Below, one piece after another: positions 51,143-61,852 of a stretch of 64,000 nt of DNA. The DNA is taken from positions 26,625 through 90,624 of the forward strand of contig CAYWOR010000011.1 in the NCBI GenBank assembly GCA_964459995.1. The letters run 5' to 3'. Below the pieces are notes generated by a model that worked only from the letters and a program-made list of their open reading frames with translations, ran no database searches and was not told the origin of the DNA. This DNA comes from CAZSHG01 sp964459995. GTDB lineage: Bacteria > UBP14 > UBA6098. The translations under genes were made by a program, and so were the position numbers. The stretch's first letter is position 1. Each line of letters begins with the position of its first letter.

Positions 51143-54100
51143 TTAGGGCAGGTTCGGTCTCGCGGATAGTCTCGTTACGATGCACCGTGTGTGTGTCGGG
51201 TTTGTGCTGTTGGTCGGTGCGATAAACTGGAACCACAGCATCTCGGTGTTTTCACCGGTAACATCTCCGATATTCTCACCACCCGGGCCGAATCTTCTTG
51301 GTGTTGTTCTGGCCCAAGTAATCGAGTAATCGATATAGTCGCTCGGCCTTTCCCAAACAACCGGCGGTTCCGATTGATCCGTAAACTGAGCCATCAGCAC
51401 GAATCTGTTGTTGTCCTGCCAGAAGCTGGGATTCCAATGCGGATCGATGATCCAGTGGTCGGTCGTGTCGTATATCGTGAAGATATTCAACCCGAGGTCG
51501 ATATTGATCGTGGACATATTATAGACCTTGATAGAGTCTCTGGCCGGCATGGTGAAAACCTCGCCCACATTGACACTATCGCCGTCGTTAACAAGCCACA
51601 CAACCGAATCGTTCGGGAAGATGCCGTGAGAACCGAGCTGAATGTCGAGAATAACCTCGATACCGTTATAGAAGGCGGTAATTGTGTCCACGCTAAGAAT
51701 TGTGTAAGTGATAATCGTGTCGAACTCGGCTGTTTCCCAGTTTGAGAAGACATAGATCGAGTCGTAAGCGCCCACCGTATCGTAGGAGGAAACACCCAAT
51801 TGGACATTTTCGCCGTCCAGCGCCCAGAAATCGACCGCCGCTACATCGTAGAACCATACGCCATCGACAAGGATGTTTCCATGGTTCTGGAATGGATCCT
51901 TCTCAACACGGCAATGATAATACTTATCGTAAATAGCGTAGATCGAGTCCGGACCGGTAACAGGACCGTAGGGATCATGTCTCCAGTGTGTTTCGCCGTC
52001 GCTCCAAACATCGAAGATGAACTTCACGAACTCGCTCGAATCCGGATCGGAGACCTCGAAGGTATGCGTGGAGCCATCCAACCACCAGAGTTCCTGACGA
52101 ACCGAAGCTGGACCGGTAACGGTGGTGGCATCATAGGTCAGACTTCCAAGCGTGTCGTCCGGAGGATATTTGCCGAGAACGATGCGCCAGTATTCGTTGT
52201 AATCCGCATAGAAAATGGTGTCAGTAACCGGAGCAACGAGCCTGTTGATTGCCGCGCCATGAGCGTCGCGCCACCAGTTCCATTCAAACTTGTGGAATTC
52301 TGTCGAGTCGGGATCGCTTACTTCGATTTCGTGAGTGCTTCCAAGCACCCAGATATCGCTGTAAGTTCCGGCATAGAAAGTATCGCCATCGACATAAATC
52401 CAACCGGGAGTCTCGTGGAATGGGGCTTTGACGATCTGAACGTTGATACCTCTGGCGAAGTTCGCGGTTATCTCGTATGCGGCGTTCATCACGACAAAGG
52501 TCGATTCCGAATAGGTGTCTCCGATCGGAGCGGCGCCGTCTGTCCACTCGGTGAAGAGGTAGGGAATCACGCCGTCATAAACCACCCTGTCGGTAATAAG
52601 AACCGCGCTGTCTCCCTGATTATACCAACCTTCGACTCCGAGAGTATCGGGTTCTACTACGCCGGGCAATCCGGCATGAAGTAAAGTGAGGTAATATTGG
52701 TCGTTGTAAATCCAATTGATGGTTCCGTTGGCGGTCATCGTGAACTCAGCGACATTACTATCGCCGGTCGCGGGAACAACTGTGCCGTCGCCAACCCATC
52801 CTGCAAGCGTGTGCCGTTCCGTCGGGCTGTCAATAACAGATTCGAGCGCGGTGGCGAGAATATGCCTTCCGACGGGATGGTATGTCGTTCCAATCGGAGG
52901 ATCGGCATCGCTGTAAACCGGAGCTGTAACGACCAATGAAACTACATCATTATCCCATAGCCATTCGATTCCGGAGGAAACAGTCAGTGTGACGTCGATA
53001 TGATCTTCGTATCCAAATAGCGGGACATCGCCGAAGCCGTTGAATCCAACGCAATAGTAACCACCGTCCGGACTTGTAACATAGGCCGCGACTGTCGAGA
53101 ACATCGGATAATAATGAACACCGACATCAGGAACTGGCGAACCGAATCCTGCAGGGTTCATGACCGCCAATGCAACCTCGAACCTGTCATCCCATTGCCA
53201 AGTCAGCGTGCTGAACTCGTTGAGGATGAATGTGGTTATGTTCGTTGAGCCGCTGGCAGGGACGCTTCCCTCACCTGTCCATCCGGAGCAGTAATGAACA
53301 CCTACCGGAGTTTCAACATAGGCTGTAATCTCTGTGCCCTCGGGATAAAGATGCATACCTACCGACGGCAGAGGAGAACCATGGTGGCTGAAAACCCACA
53401 ATGTATCGATGGGGCCGTCCCAGAAAAGCCATTGCCAATTTATGAGAGTAGGAACAGTAAGCGTGAAATGGATGCTATCCGCGCTTGTGGGGATAATGTC
53501 GCCCCAACCGGTGTAGCCGATGCACCACCAATCGCCGTCCGGGTTGCTCTCTACAAAGGCGTCCACATCGGCTCCGAGTGCATACCAATGGATTCCCACA
53601 GGTGGATTCGGCGGGCCGTGGACGCTTGGCGAAGATGCAATCTGGAGCGGCATCAAAACCACACCGTCCCAAACCCAAACCAGCCAGCCCGTGCCGCTGA
53701 CAACTACCGATACGGAATTCGTAGTTCCAGTAGCCGGAACGACTGTGCCGTCGCCAACCCAGCCGGTGCAGTGACGCCATTCGCCGTCTTCGAAGGTGCT
53801 GTCTTCGACACTACAGGTAATCTCGGTGCCGCAGGGGACAACCCACATGCCTTCGGGCATCGGGTGGCCATAGGGGCTGAAAACCCAAAGTGTGCAAAGG
53901 TTTGTCGATGCCGGCACCCAGTTCCATTCTATCGAAGAGCAATCGTCGAGAATGAACCAATAGTTAAGCCCTGCACCGGAGGGTGCGGAGCCAGTTCCAG
54001 TGAATCCGGCAAGCATATATCCGACTGCGCCGGTGGTGTCCATCGAACCGATGACGGTGTCGCCCTCGGTAAGCCAATAGCTACCAACTGCAGGGGCAGG

Positions 54101-55534
54101 TGTGCCCGCAAGAGTCGGGTTTAGAACATCGAATCTGAGCTTATGCTGGAAAATCGCAGTGAACACAGAATCGGAGGTAATAGTAACGTTGCGAGAAGTA
54201 TCTGTGATCGCAGGGGCATCTTCCCAATAATCGAAAATCCATTTTTCGCATGCAGAGACCACGAAGGTGTCGTTAACTGCTATTGTATGAGTCGAAAGCT
54301 CGAACCAGTTTGTGTTGTATGGGCTTGGATACCATGCGCCGTCAACGCTAACATTGCCTCCGAAGTTCGTTTGAACAGTAACCAAATTGCCGGCGGCCAT
54401 ATAGGTGATAGTATCGTTGAAGAAAGCCACGATATTGTGGAATCTCGTCGAATCCGTAGGCAGTGCTCTGCGAACTGGAACTCCGGTCGTCGAATCGATG
54501 AACTGGATAAGCGAAGCGTAATCGCTCCATTCGCTCCAAGTGCCGTAAAGACCGGATTCGAGATGGCCGGGGCCGAACTGGGAGTGGTTTATCGTGAAGA
54601 CCGTATGATCGATATCCGTGCCTTCGAGAACAATAATCGGCTTAAGCTGATGCCAATACCAAACATCGCGCGTTGTGAAGGAACCGTCGATTGTCCATAG
54701 CGTGTCGTCGGTTGCGGTGTTGACCGCCCAGCGCTCCTGGCCGTCCGAAGCGGAGCTAAGGCCTGTAATTTCAGCCTCGGTGTTCGGAACACACCACACC
54801 TGCGCGCAGGCACCTTCCCAGAGATCGACAGTAGTGGGCGTCCATGGGTTGTCCTGATAGAACTGCAAGGTCGCGTGGTTTCCGGCGTCGGTAGCCAAAC
54901 CGGGAGCGACAGTCCAAACGCAGAATTCGATGACATAATTTACGATAGTCGAATCCTGATCGATCCAAGGCGTAGTCCACGGCGGTTCATTACGTGCTTT
55001 GTCCTGTGCTCTTAACCGGAAATGATAGGTCTGTCCCGGTGTAACAACAACAGGGGTAGCAGGGCCGAAAGTCGCGTTTGTAAGCTCGGTATCGGTTAAC
55101 CAGTCTGTCCAAGCGCCTGCGGTTCCGATTTTGTATTGGATGTCGTAATTCCAAACGCCCCACCCTTGGCCGTCTTCGATCGTGGTGTCAATAGCGGCCC
55201 AGCTTAATCCGAAGCTGTAGTCAGCCGCATATTCAACCATAACCGTAAACCAGCTAAAGGGATATCGGAGATCGAGATCGATCTTGCGGAATCCGGGGTA
55301 GAAATCGTAGCTTGCGCTTGACGAAGGCCCACTCATCACGGGCGTTGGCTGTCCGATACAGGACGACAGCCTATAGCTCGTCGATGTAATATTGTCGCCC
55401 TCATTTCCGCCGGATTCTATGACCTTCCACTGGAGATTATAGCTGGCGGAGGATCCGTATTGCGCAAAGGTAATCGATGCGAATGCTAAAATTGCAATCG
55501 CTATAATCGATAAAGCCCGCACCGTGATTTTCAT
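51143..55534 (-). CDS. Large secreted protein with repeated 'WVGDGT' / InlB-B-like domains
   Basis: 1463 residues. A signal peptide (ALSIIAIAILAFASITFAQ) is followed by a domain with NITSTSYRLSSCIGQPTP, seen in exported proteins of FCB- and PVC-group bacteria, and a fibronectin-like segment. Residues ~480-1080 hold about eight ~65-residue repeats with a GTEITCSVE / HCTGWVGDGTVVPATGTTN / WVWD pattern, like bacterial InlB-B or Flg_new repeats. Later ~60-residue repeats (DSTEFHKFEWNWW, DSSEFVKFIFDVW) resemble them. No anchor or sorting domain is seen at the C-terminus. ATG 55534 follows AAAGGAGC; the longer frame overlaps the promoter. Confidence 0.8.
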   Translation of the reverse strand: MKITVRALSIIAIAILAFASITFAQYGSSASYNLQWKVIESGGNEGDNITSTSYRLSSCIGQPTPVMSGPSSSASYDFYPGFRKIDLDLRYPFSWFTVMVEYAADYSFGLSWAAIDTTIEDGQGWGVWNYDIQYKIGTAGAWTDWLTDTELTNATFGPATPVVVTPGQTYHFRLRAQDKARNEPPWTTPWIDQDSTIVNYVIEFCVWTVAPGLATDAGNHATLQFYQDNPWTPTTVDLWEGACAQVWCVPNTEAEITGLSSASDGQERWAVNTATDDTLWTIDGSFTTRDVWYWHQLKPIIVLEGTDIDHTVFTINHSQFGPGHLESGLYGTWSEWSDYASLIQFIDSTTGVPVRRALPTDSTRFHNIVAFFNDTITYMAAGNLVTVQTNFGGNVSVDGAWYPSPYNTNWFELSTHTIAVNDTFVVSACEKWIFDYWEDAPAITDTSRNVTITSDSVFTAIFQHKLRFDVLNPTLAGTPAPAVGSYWLTEGDTVIGSMDTTGAVGYMLAGFTGTGSAPSGAGLNYWFILDDCSSIEWNWVPASTNLCTLWVFSPYGHPMPEGMWVVPCGTEITCSVEDSTFEDGEWRHCTGWVGDGTVVPATGTTNSVSVVVSGTGWLVWVWDGVVLMPLQIASSPSVHGPPNPPVGIHWYALGADVDAFVESNPDGDWWCIGYTGWGDIIPTSADSIHFTLTVPTLINWQWLFWDGPIDTLWVFSHHGSPLPSVGMHLYPEGTEITAYVETPVGVHYCSGWTGEGSVPASGSTNITTFILNEFSTLTWQWDDRFEVALAVMNPAGFGSPVPDVGVHYYPMFSTVAAYVTSPDGGYYCVGFNGFGDVPLFGYEDHIDVTLTVSSGIEWLWDNDVVSLVVTAPVYSDADPPIGTTYHPVGRHILATALESVIDSPTERHTLAGWVGDGTVVPATGDSNVAEFTMTANGTINWIYNDQYYLTLLHAGLPGVVEPDTLGVEGWYNQGDSAVLITDRVVYDGVIPYLFTEWTDGAAPIGDTYSESTFVVMNAAYEITANFARGINVQIVKAPFHETPGWIYVDGDTFYAGTYSDIWVLGSTHEIEVSDPDSTEFHKFEWNWWRDAHGAAINRLVAPVTDTIFYADYNEYWRIVLGKYPPDDTLGSLTYDATTVTGPASVRQELWWLDGSTHTFEVSDPDSSEFVKFIFDVWSDGETHWRHDPYGPVTGPDSIYAIYDKYYHCRVEKDPFQNHGNILVDGVWFYDVAAVDFWALDGENVQLGVSSYDTVGAYDSIYVFSNWETAEFDTIITYTILSVDTITAFYNGIEVILDIQLGSHGIFPNDSVVWLVNDGDSVNVGEVFTMPARDSIKVYNMSTINIDLGLNIFTIYDTTDHWIIDPHWNPSFWQDNNRFVLMAQFTDQSEPPVVWERPSDYIDYSITWARTTPRRFGPGGENIGDVTGENTEMLWFQFIAPTNSTNPTHTRCIVTRLSARPNLP

Positions 55535-55568
55535 ATCGGTGCTCCTTTCTTCTGCCTTTATAACCATT

Positions 55569-55597
55569 AATTTACTCCCTTTTTTTTCATTTGTCAA
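55569..55597 (-). promoter_or_regulatory. Sigma70-like promoter of the 1463-aa surface protein
   Basis: Minus strand: TTGACA (55592-55597), 17-bp spacer, TAAATT (55569-55574). The start would be near 55562. Confidence 0.65.
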
Positions 55598-55612
55598 ATC
55601 ATTTCAAAATCT

Positions 55613-55637
55613 GCGGGGGAGAAAATTCTCCCTCCGC
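55613..55637. terminator. Strong hairpin between two surface-protein genes
   Basis: GCGGGGGAGAA (55613-55623) pairs with TTCTCCCTCCGC (55626-55637) with one bulged base. The T6 run is on the plus-strand side; on the minus strand only T4 follows. It probably separates the 1493-aa gene from the next one, but direction is uncertain. Confidence 0.5.
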
Positions 55638-55707
55638 GATTTTTTAATTTAGTTTGTAAAGATCAAATTCATCACATCACATGCCGGATAAACCGGATTA
55701 ATACTAA

Positions 55708-58700
55708 TTATTCGGTGTCCGGTGCAATTTTCGCCGTCGATTTGTCCATATTCTCTTGTGCATTCTCATTTGGCGAAATCGTCGATTCGAAAGTAACAAC
55801 CGCATCGGCGGGGAGAATATTGCCTTGTGTATCGTAATAGGTGCCGTCTTGTCTTGCGTAAACGATGTCGCCGGTGAGGGCATTAATATGCTTCCTGATA
55901 ACACTCGGCCTTTGTTCGACCGGCATCATCTTTTCTGGGTCCTCGTTGTATCTGCCTGATTCACGGGCTTCTCTGCTGGCACGTTGATTATCGATTAGTG
56001 CTTGCTTTCTGCGCGCCATCATTTCGTCATAGGTGAACATCGGCACACCCTCTGCGCGAAGCTCGGAAATCCAATCCGGTGGAACCTGAACACCGAAGGC
56101 GTCGTAGAGGACTTCATCGGCATTTTCTTGAAGAGCAACATGTCCAATTTGCGCCAGAAGAGCTTGACGGTCGACGCCCTTGCTTTCGAGACGCTCCCAA
56201 TCGCTTTCGGTAAGTGATTCCGGATTTGTTTCCAACTGAGCTTTTAATTCTCTATCGGCGATTTCGGATTCGGTCAATGGCGGCTGGTCGAATCTAAGGC
56301 TTGATCCATCCCAATAAACAGGTTGTGCATTGCCATGAATATCGCCGTCGTTGAACATCACGCTTTCCATATTGGAATCGAAATCTCTTGCGAGGAGCTC
56401 ATTTGGTGGAGTCGGGGTTCTTTCATAACCGGCTCTTCTAGCTATCGCAATCCAGTTGAAAGAACCGCTGGAATGGCCGCCGTCGGCTTCGACCACGGTG
56501 AATCCTGTAACATCGGAAGATGCGAGATACAGTGGTTTGCATCCGACGAGAGGGGTTACAGTAACAACAACCGGAATCTCCCTGGAGATGAGTGCTTTGA
56601 AATTATCGTCGAAATGAACTGCGCAACTTCCGGCTTCGAGCCTTCCGGTTCCCGAGGCCATGACTGTTACATCGGTTGAAAGATTTGTGAAGGCATATGC
56701 GCGATTTTCACCGTCCGAGTTGTGAAGAACAGCCTGAACACCGTTGAAATAAGCGTCGCCGTCGGTGTAGGATGCGTATCTTGATCCTTTTATGTGAAGG
56801 CCGTAGAGATCGCCCTGAACCCATCCGCCCATAAAGGTCGAGGCCGCTCCGAATGCTATGTCTTGGCGTGTTTCGCCGAGATAGTTTTCCGGAGTGGGTC
56901 TTCTTCTGCCTGAACCGGAAGTGTAGTTGGTGAAATATCCGCCGTAATGTGTTGCGCCGCTGTTGCGGTATCCAAGAGCGCCCCATTGAGTCGGGGGATT
57001 AGCACTGCTCGATCCGCCGAATACACCTGCGCCGCGGTTGTAGGAATCATCGAATCTGTAGCCGGCGACTCCGTAAGTGTAATCATATCCGTAATACGCA
57101 TACCCCTTTACAGATGCGCGCGAATTGTAAATTCCATAACCATTTCCGTATTGGCCTGAACCAAGGTAGCCGTAGATAGAAGCCTGATTTCCCGCAGAGC
57201 CGGAATTATAGGTGTTATTGGCGTAGATTTCGTATGTTGTTGTTCCACTTTGAACAGTCAGGGGATAAGATGGCCAAGTAGTTCCGATGCCGACATTGCC
57301 TGAGTTGTAATAGATATCACTGCCCGATAAAGTCCAATAGCCTCCTCCACCGCCGCCGGGATAAGTTCCTCCGACAGTTAGGTTGCCTGTGATATGGACA
57401 TTTCCGCTGAAATAGCCTGCATAGCTCGTTCCACCGCTGGCATAACCATAAACACCATAGTTCGTTCCCGAACCCCATGCATAACCATAAACGCCGTAGT
57501 TCGTTCCGCTTCCGCCGGAGACATAGCCTCTAGCGCCGTAATAGAAACTGCTTCCGGTGGGGCTAACCCTTCCGGTAACGCCATACCATCCGCCCTCGAA
57601 ATTACCGCCGATTCCCCAATAATCTGCTGTTCGACTGTAGCCGTTAACAGCGTAGGCGTCTGAGGAGCTTGCGTAGTTATTAAAGAACCTGCCGATTGCC
57701 TGCGGGCTTGAGACAGCGCCGGTAACATTGAGGGTGTTCCTTGTGCTTTCGTTAGAGCTGATATTAACTTCGCCGTCGAAATAACCGGCATACCAAAGGG
57801 CATCCGCGCCATAATAGGAAAGTGCGCCGAAATAGGTTTGAACCTGATTAATACCGATAATTGCCGCAGTGTTTATGCTCGCTGGATTTGGCCAGTTAAT
57901 TCCGAAAATACCGGCATGATATTGCCCCGCAGTTTCATTCACACCCATTACGCCGCCGCCACCGACATTCCAGTAGTTCCATGCCGTTCCATCCACAGCG
58001 GCACCGTAAAGTGATGAGCCGAACAGTGCCCAATCGGTGCTCGAATTTAGCGGATACATAGATAATGCCGCCGGTTGTGCAGAGTAAATCGTTTCTAAAC
58101 ATATCGTGTTAGCATCGACCTGATTGAAACGGGAGTTGCCGAGAGTAGATGCGCCAGTCCAGAGCGGGATTCGATTTGTCGTTCCCGAACCGGAAACAGA
58201 ACCGCCGCCACCGGATGGCGTCTGCCAACTACACAATCCGGAGCCGTCTGCTGTGAGAACTTGGCCGGAAGAGCCTGTTGAATATGCAATCTGTAACGAC
58301 ATCGATGATCCAGCAAGCGAAAGCCTATCATCAGCACCGTATTCGCCGACCCAAACATAGGAGCCATCGCCGAAATACATGCGGTTGTCGTAGTATGACG
58401 CTGAATAGCCAAGTTTCGCACTGGAGTTTCCGCCGGTAGTCTGAATATGAAGATTGTAGCCGGGGCTTGTCGTGCCGATACCGACATAACCGCTGGAGTT
58501 TATTCTCATTCGCTCGACTCCGGCAGTCGAAAATCCGAGAGCGTCGGTTGTCGGCCTGAAAAGTCCGACATTAGTATCGTTCACATATGAATATGCCGGA
58601 GCGTCGGCTGTGCCATCTGCAAAGAGAAGCTGGGCATCCTGCACTATCATTGTCAAGCCATCTCTGACAATCATATGATTACCGCCGGTGTGCGATTTGG

Positions 58701-60189
58701 CAATATCTATTTGGCCTGTGGAGTTTACCGTAAACTTATCGACCTCAGAACCGAAATTATATCCCACCGAAAATGCCGGAGAACCCGAAGCCCCGCCGTC
58801 ATGGCTGACCTTTAGAACAGTCCCGGTTGACGGACCATATGCGTGAAGCCTATATGCCGGACTTGCCGTGCCAACACCGAGATAGCCGCTAGTATTGTTC
58901 CAGTGGAGTATGTTGTTGCATGATAGGTTGGTCGCGGAAGTCCAATAAGTGAGCTTATTCGCGGAACCGCTACCGGTGATACTGCCACCGCCGGCGGCAT
59001 CCTGCCAAAGAACTCCGGATGCACCGCGCGTTAATACCTGCCCCGAAGTCCCTGTTGTGTTGTTGTAATCGTAGAGATGACCGCGAAGACGGGTTGTTCC
59101 GTTGACATCGAGAGTCTGTGTCGGCGATGTCGTGCCGATACCGACTCTTCCAGTTCTACCGACATCGCCTGTAGTGTTGGCTGTGCCGCTCCATGTCGGG
59201 TCTGTTTCGGTGTAAGATGTAAGGTAAGCCTCATTCGAGCCGTTTGTAACTATGCCTTTGTTGTTGACAGTAATATTATTATATGTCCCCGCCGTTACTC
59301 CGGATGTAGCTAACTCGTGGGTGTGACTTGTCGCAGTTACACTATTTGTTGATGATGATGAAATCGAAGTTGGAGTTCCCAATGTGAGTGTAACATCACC
59401 GGAGGTTCCGCCTCCTGTGAGACCGTTGCCGGCTGTAACAGCCGTAATGTCACCAGTCGCAGTTCCCGGCGGAGCGGCCCATGTGCCATCGGCGCGGAGG
59501 AAATTCGTGGTGCCGCCGCCACTCGAGGGCGCGAGACCGGCATCTGTCGAAGTAACAAGCGGCAAAGTTACTCCGCTACCTCCAGAGATGCCTAATGCGC
59601 GAGTCGAGGCTGTGTATGAAAGGTTCTGGCTGTCGGTTCCGCCGTCATCAACCCCCGGCACCCATGCGGAGCCGTTCCACTTAAGGACCTGACCCGATGA
59701 AGCTCCTTGCTGTGCTATATCGAGGGGGCTTCCGGCGGTGCCGTTGCCGGTGAGACGCGTTGTTGTCGATGCGACCTGAGAACCCCAGTTATCACCCGCT
59801 ACACCGCCGGCCAGGCTATCCGCGATCGCAGAGCGGAATGAATAGGGCACCGAAGTCAGAGGTGTGCGTGGTGAAAGGGTTTCGCCTCCCACAACGATTT
59901 CAATCCAATAAGGACTATCAAAAGCCAAATTGACAGGTGTTATCGAGCCGAGAACGACATCGAATAAACCGTTGTTAACCGAGACTCCAGTGTGAGTTTC
60001 CGTCCAGAGCGCGGTTCCGCCGGTTGCGACGTTGTAAATCCTGAAAACAATGTTCACCGGCCCAGGAATCGCTACACCAGAAGGATTTGTCAGCTTGCCC
60101 TGATAATTCATCGTCCTCGGAACAGCCGCAAAAACCGATGTCAGCATCGCTAAAGCGGTGATGATAAAAAGTGTTCTGCCTTTTTTCAT
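55708..60189 (-). CDS. Large secreted tail-fibre-like repeat protein
   Basis: 1493 residues with a signal peptide (LFIITALAMLTSVFAA). Residues ~20-125 form a recurrent N-terminal domain of exported proteins (PRTMNYQGKLTNPSGVAI ... SVPYSFRSAIADSL). A long Gly/Ser/Thr-rich part follows with tail-fibre-type units (VGIGTTSPTQTLDVNGTTRL, SSGQVLKWNGSAWVPG, FLRADGTWAAPPG) and then Tyr/Gly-rich turns (YGVYGYASGG). Residues ~1180-1493 are more compact, with SGTGRLEAGSCAVHFDDNF and an acidic, helical end. The S74 self-cleaving chaperone common in phage fibres is not visible. Probably a trimeric surface fibre (inference). GAGGAC precedes the ATG. Confidence 0.75.
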   Translation of the reverse strand: MKKGRTLFIITALAMLTSVFAAVPRTMNYQGKLTNPSGVAIPGPVNIVFRIYNVATGGTALWTETHTGVSVNNGLFDVVLGSITPVNLAFDSPYWIEIVVGGETLSPRTPLTSVPYSFRSAIADSLAGGVAGDNWGSQVASTTTRLTGNGTAGSPLDIAQQGASSGQVLKWNGSAWVPGVDDGGTDSQNLSYTASTRALGISGGSGVTLPLVTSTDAGLAPSSGGGTTNFLRADGTWAAPPGTATGDITAVTAGNGLTGGGTSGDVTLTLGTPTSISSSSTNSVTATSHTHELATSGVTAGTYNNITVNNKGIVTNGSNEAYLTSYTETDPTWSGTANTTGDVGRTGRVGIGTTSPTQTLDVNGTTRLRGHLYDYNNTTGTSGQVLTRGASGVLWQDAAGGGSITGSGSANKLTYWTSATNLSCNNILHWNNTSGYLGVGTASPAYRLHAYGPSTGTVLKVSHDGGASGSPAFSVGYNFGSEVDKFTVNSTGQIDIAKSHTGGNHMIVRDGLTMIVQDAQLLFADGTADAPAYSYVNDTNVGLFRPTTDALGFSTAGVERMRINSSGYVGIGTTSPGYNLHIQTTGGNSSAKLGYSASYYDNRMYFGDGSYVWVGEYGADDRLSLAGSSMSLQIAYSTGSSGQVLTADGSGLCSWQTPSGGGGSVSGSGTTNRIPLWTGASTLGNSRFNQVDANTICLETIYSAQPAALSMYPLNSSTDWALFGSSLYGAAVDGTAWNYWNVGGGGVMGVNETAGQYHAGIFGINWPNPASINTAAIIGINQVQTYFGALSYYGADALWYAGYFDGEVNISSNESTRNTLNVTGAVSSPQAIGRFFNNYASSSDAYAVNGYSRTADYWGIGGNFEGGWYGVTGRVSPTGSSFYYGARGYVSGGSGTNYGVYGYAWGSGTNYGVYGYASGGTSYAGYFSGNVHITGNLTVGGTYPGGGGGGYWTLSGSDIYYNSGNVGIGTTWPSYPLTVQSGTTTYEIYANNTYNSGSAGNQASIYGYLGSGQYGNGYGIYNSRASVKGYAYYGYDYTYGVAGYRFDDSYNRGAGVFGGSSSANPPTQWGALGYRNSGATHYGGYFTNYTSGSGRRRPTPENYLGETRQDIAFGAASTFMGGWVQGDLYGLHIKGSRYASYTDGDAYFNGVQAVLHNSDGENRAYAFTNLSTDVTVMASGTGRLEAGSCAVHFDDNFKALISREIPVVVTVTPLVGCKPLYLASSDVTGFTVVEADGGHSSGSFNWIAIARRAGYERTPTPPNELLARDFDSNMESVMFNDGDIHGNAQPVYWDGSSLRFDQPPLTESEIADRELKAQLETNPESLTESDWERLESKGVDRQALLAQIGHVALQENADEVLYDAFGVQVPPDWISELRAEGVPMFTYDEMMARRKQALIDNQRASREARESGRYNEDPEKMMPVEQRPSVIRKHINALTGDIVYARQDGTYYDTQGNILPADAVVTFESTISPNENAQENMDKSTAKIAPDTE

Positions 60190-60228
60190 AGTTCGTCCTC
60201 TGTTTTCTGCCTTTTACTCATAAATAAG

Positions 60229-61839
60229 TTAATATTTTCGTAATGCCTTTATTCCGTCAGGCGTTTTTATTCTAATTCGCGATGCATTGGGGTCTGATGT
60301 TTCAACTAAAACTATGCCGTAAACAATTCCACCCTCGGCAATTCTAAGCCGAGATGTCGGTGTGCCGGGTTCGCATGCTATCGCGATGGTGCTCGTGCCA
60401 TCGAAAACTCGAAGACCGATGTCAACATAGGAAGGCTCGGGCGGAGAAAGGCGCGCTGTCCAAACGGCATTTCGTGTCGGTGCAAGAGTCTGAGAATCGA
60501 AATAGAACGTGTTCGACCAGCCGAAAATCGTTCCGGTGCAATAAGCATAGTCATCACTTCCGATAACTATGCCCTTTCCCCATGCCTGATTCGTTCCACC
60601 GGCATATTTGAGGTATGCCAATTCTCCGTCAGGCTCGTAGCAGGCGATAAAAATATCCTGGCTTCCGGCGCTGGTTATCGAGGTGTCTTGGAAGGTGATT
60701 GTTCCATCGAATAGTCCGATAACATAGCCTCTTCCGTAGCTATCGATGCCGCACCCTTCGCCCGTTTCACCGGCACTTCCGCCGCCCTTTCGTGCCCATT
60801 GAAGAGTTCCCGAGCTGTTAAATTTCGCCATGAAAACATCCGTGCCGCCGATATTCGTAAGAGTAGTTGCGCCTATCGTCATATTTGCATCGCCGAACCA
60901 GCCGGTAACATAGACATTAGTTCCATCGGTTGCGACACCGTTGCCGTAAACATTCTCGGAAGACATCCCCTGCTGAACCCACTGGCAGGTGCCAGAACTG
61001 TTGTATTTTGCGAGAAACATGTCGGAATTCCCTGCAGATATTAGGACATAGGGGCCGAAATTCGCGGTGTTTTGGAAGTGGCCGGTAACATATACACTTC
61101 CGTCTGGGGCAACAGCAACCTTATTGCCGTAGTCGTAGCCGGTCCCGCCAACAGAACGCACCCATTGGCAGACGCCGGAGGTATTGTATTTGGCGAGAAA
61201 AATATCGGATCCGCCGCTTGAAGTAACATTATATGAACCGAAAGTTGCGGTGCCGTTAAAAATACCGGTAATATATATATCGCCGGTGGATGAAATCGCG
61301 ATGCTTCTGCCGTAATCACTGCTCGTGCTACCGGCTTTGACCACCCATTGATAAACCCCCGCACTCGAATATTTAACGAGGAACATATCCTCGCCGCCGT
61401 AGGATGTTACGCCCGAGGATGTGCCATCGTAATAGAATGTCTGATTAAACCTTCCGGTGAAATAGACATAGCCTCCATAGTAAGCCGCGTCGTGGCCTCT
61501 TTCGAATGTTCCCGATGAACTTCCGGCTCGAGTTGCCCAACGGATATTGCCGTCGATGTCATAGCTTGCGAAGAAGATGTCGTCCTGAAAGGCGCCGGGG
61601 TTATATCCGGCAAGCCAATAACCATCGAAATAAGCTCTCTCAGAGCCGGATGTTTGCGCATAGTAATATCCGGTAACATAGGAATTCCCGTTTGGATCGA
61701 CCGCGATTCCGCCTTCGGTGTAAACGCCGTTGTTGCCGTCGGGGCGATGCCCCATTTTTGCCCATTGGAATGTCTGCGCGAGAGCGATAATTGGAACGGC
61801 AAGCAATATAATCGATGTTATGTAGTGTTTTAATCTCAT
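60229..61839 (-). CDS. Secreted SBBP beta-propeller-repeat protein
   Basis: 536 residues with a signal peptide (YITSIILLAVPIIALAQ). It has seven or so SBBP repeats of ~50 residues, each ending in a pattern such as SSTGDIYITGIFNGTATFG followed by SDIFLAKYNTSGVCQWV. These build a beta-propeller. The last ~75 residues (IGLRVFDGTSTIAIACEPG) form a separate small beta domain. No enzymatic motif is seen. GAGG lies 7 nt before the ATG. It lies between two fibre-like genes, 39 and 13 bp away, and is probably co-transcribed. Confidence 0.82.
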   Translation of the reverse strand: MRLKHYITSIILLAVPIIALAQTFQWAKMGHRPDGNNGVYTEGGIAVDPNGNSYVTGYYYAQTSGSERAYFDGYWLAGYNPGAFQDDIFFASYDIDGNIRWATRAGSSSGTFERGHDAAYYGGYVYFTGRFNQTFYYDGTSSGVTSYGGEDMFLVKYSSAGVYQWVVKAGSTSSDYGRSIAISSTGDIYITGIFNGTATFGSYNVTSSGGSDIFLAKYNTSGVCQWVRSVGGTGYDYGNKVAVAPDGSVYVTGHFQNTANFGPYVLISAGNSDMFLAKYNSSGTCQWVQQGMSSENVYGNGVATDGTNVYVTGWFGDANMTIGATTLTNIGGTDVFMAKFNSSGTLQWARKGGGSAGETGEGCGIDSYGRGYVIGLFDGTITFQDTSITSAGSQDIFIACYEPDGELAYLKYAGGTNQAWGKGIVIGSDDYAYCTGTIFGWSNTFYFDSQTLAPTRNAVWTARLSPPEPSYVDIGLRVFDGTSTIAIACEPGTPTSRLRIAEGGIVYGIVLVETSDPNASRIRIKTPDGIKALRKY

Positions 61840-61852
61840 ATTTTTTCCTCGA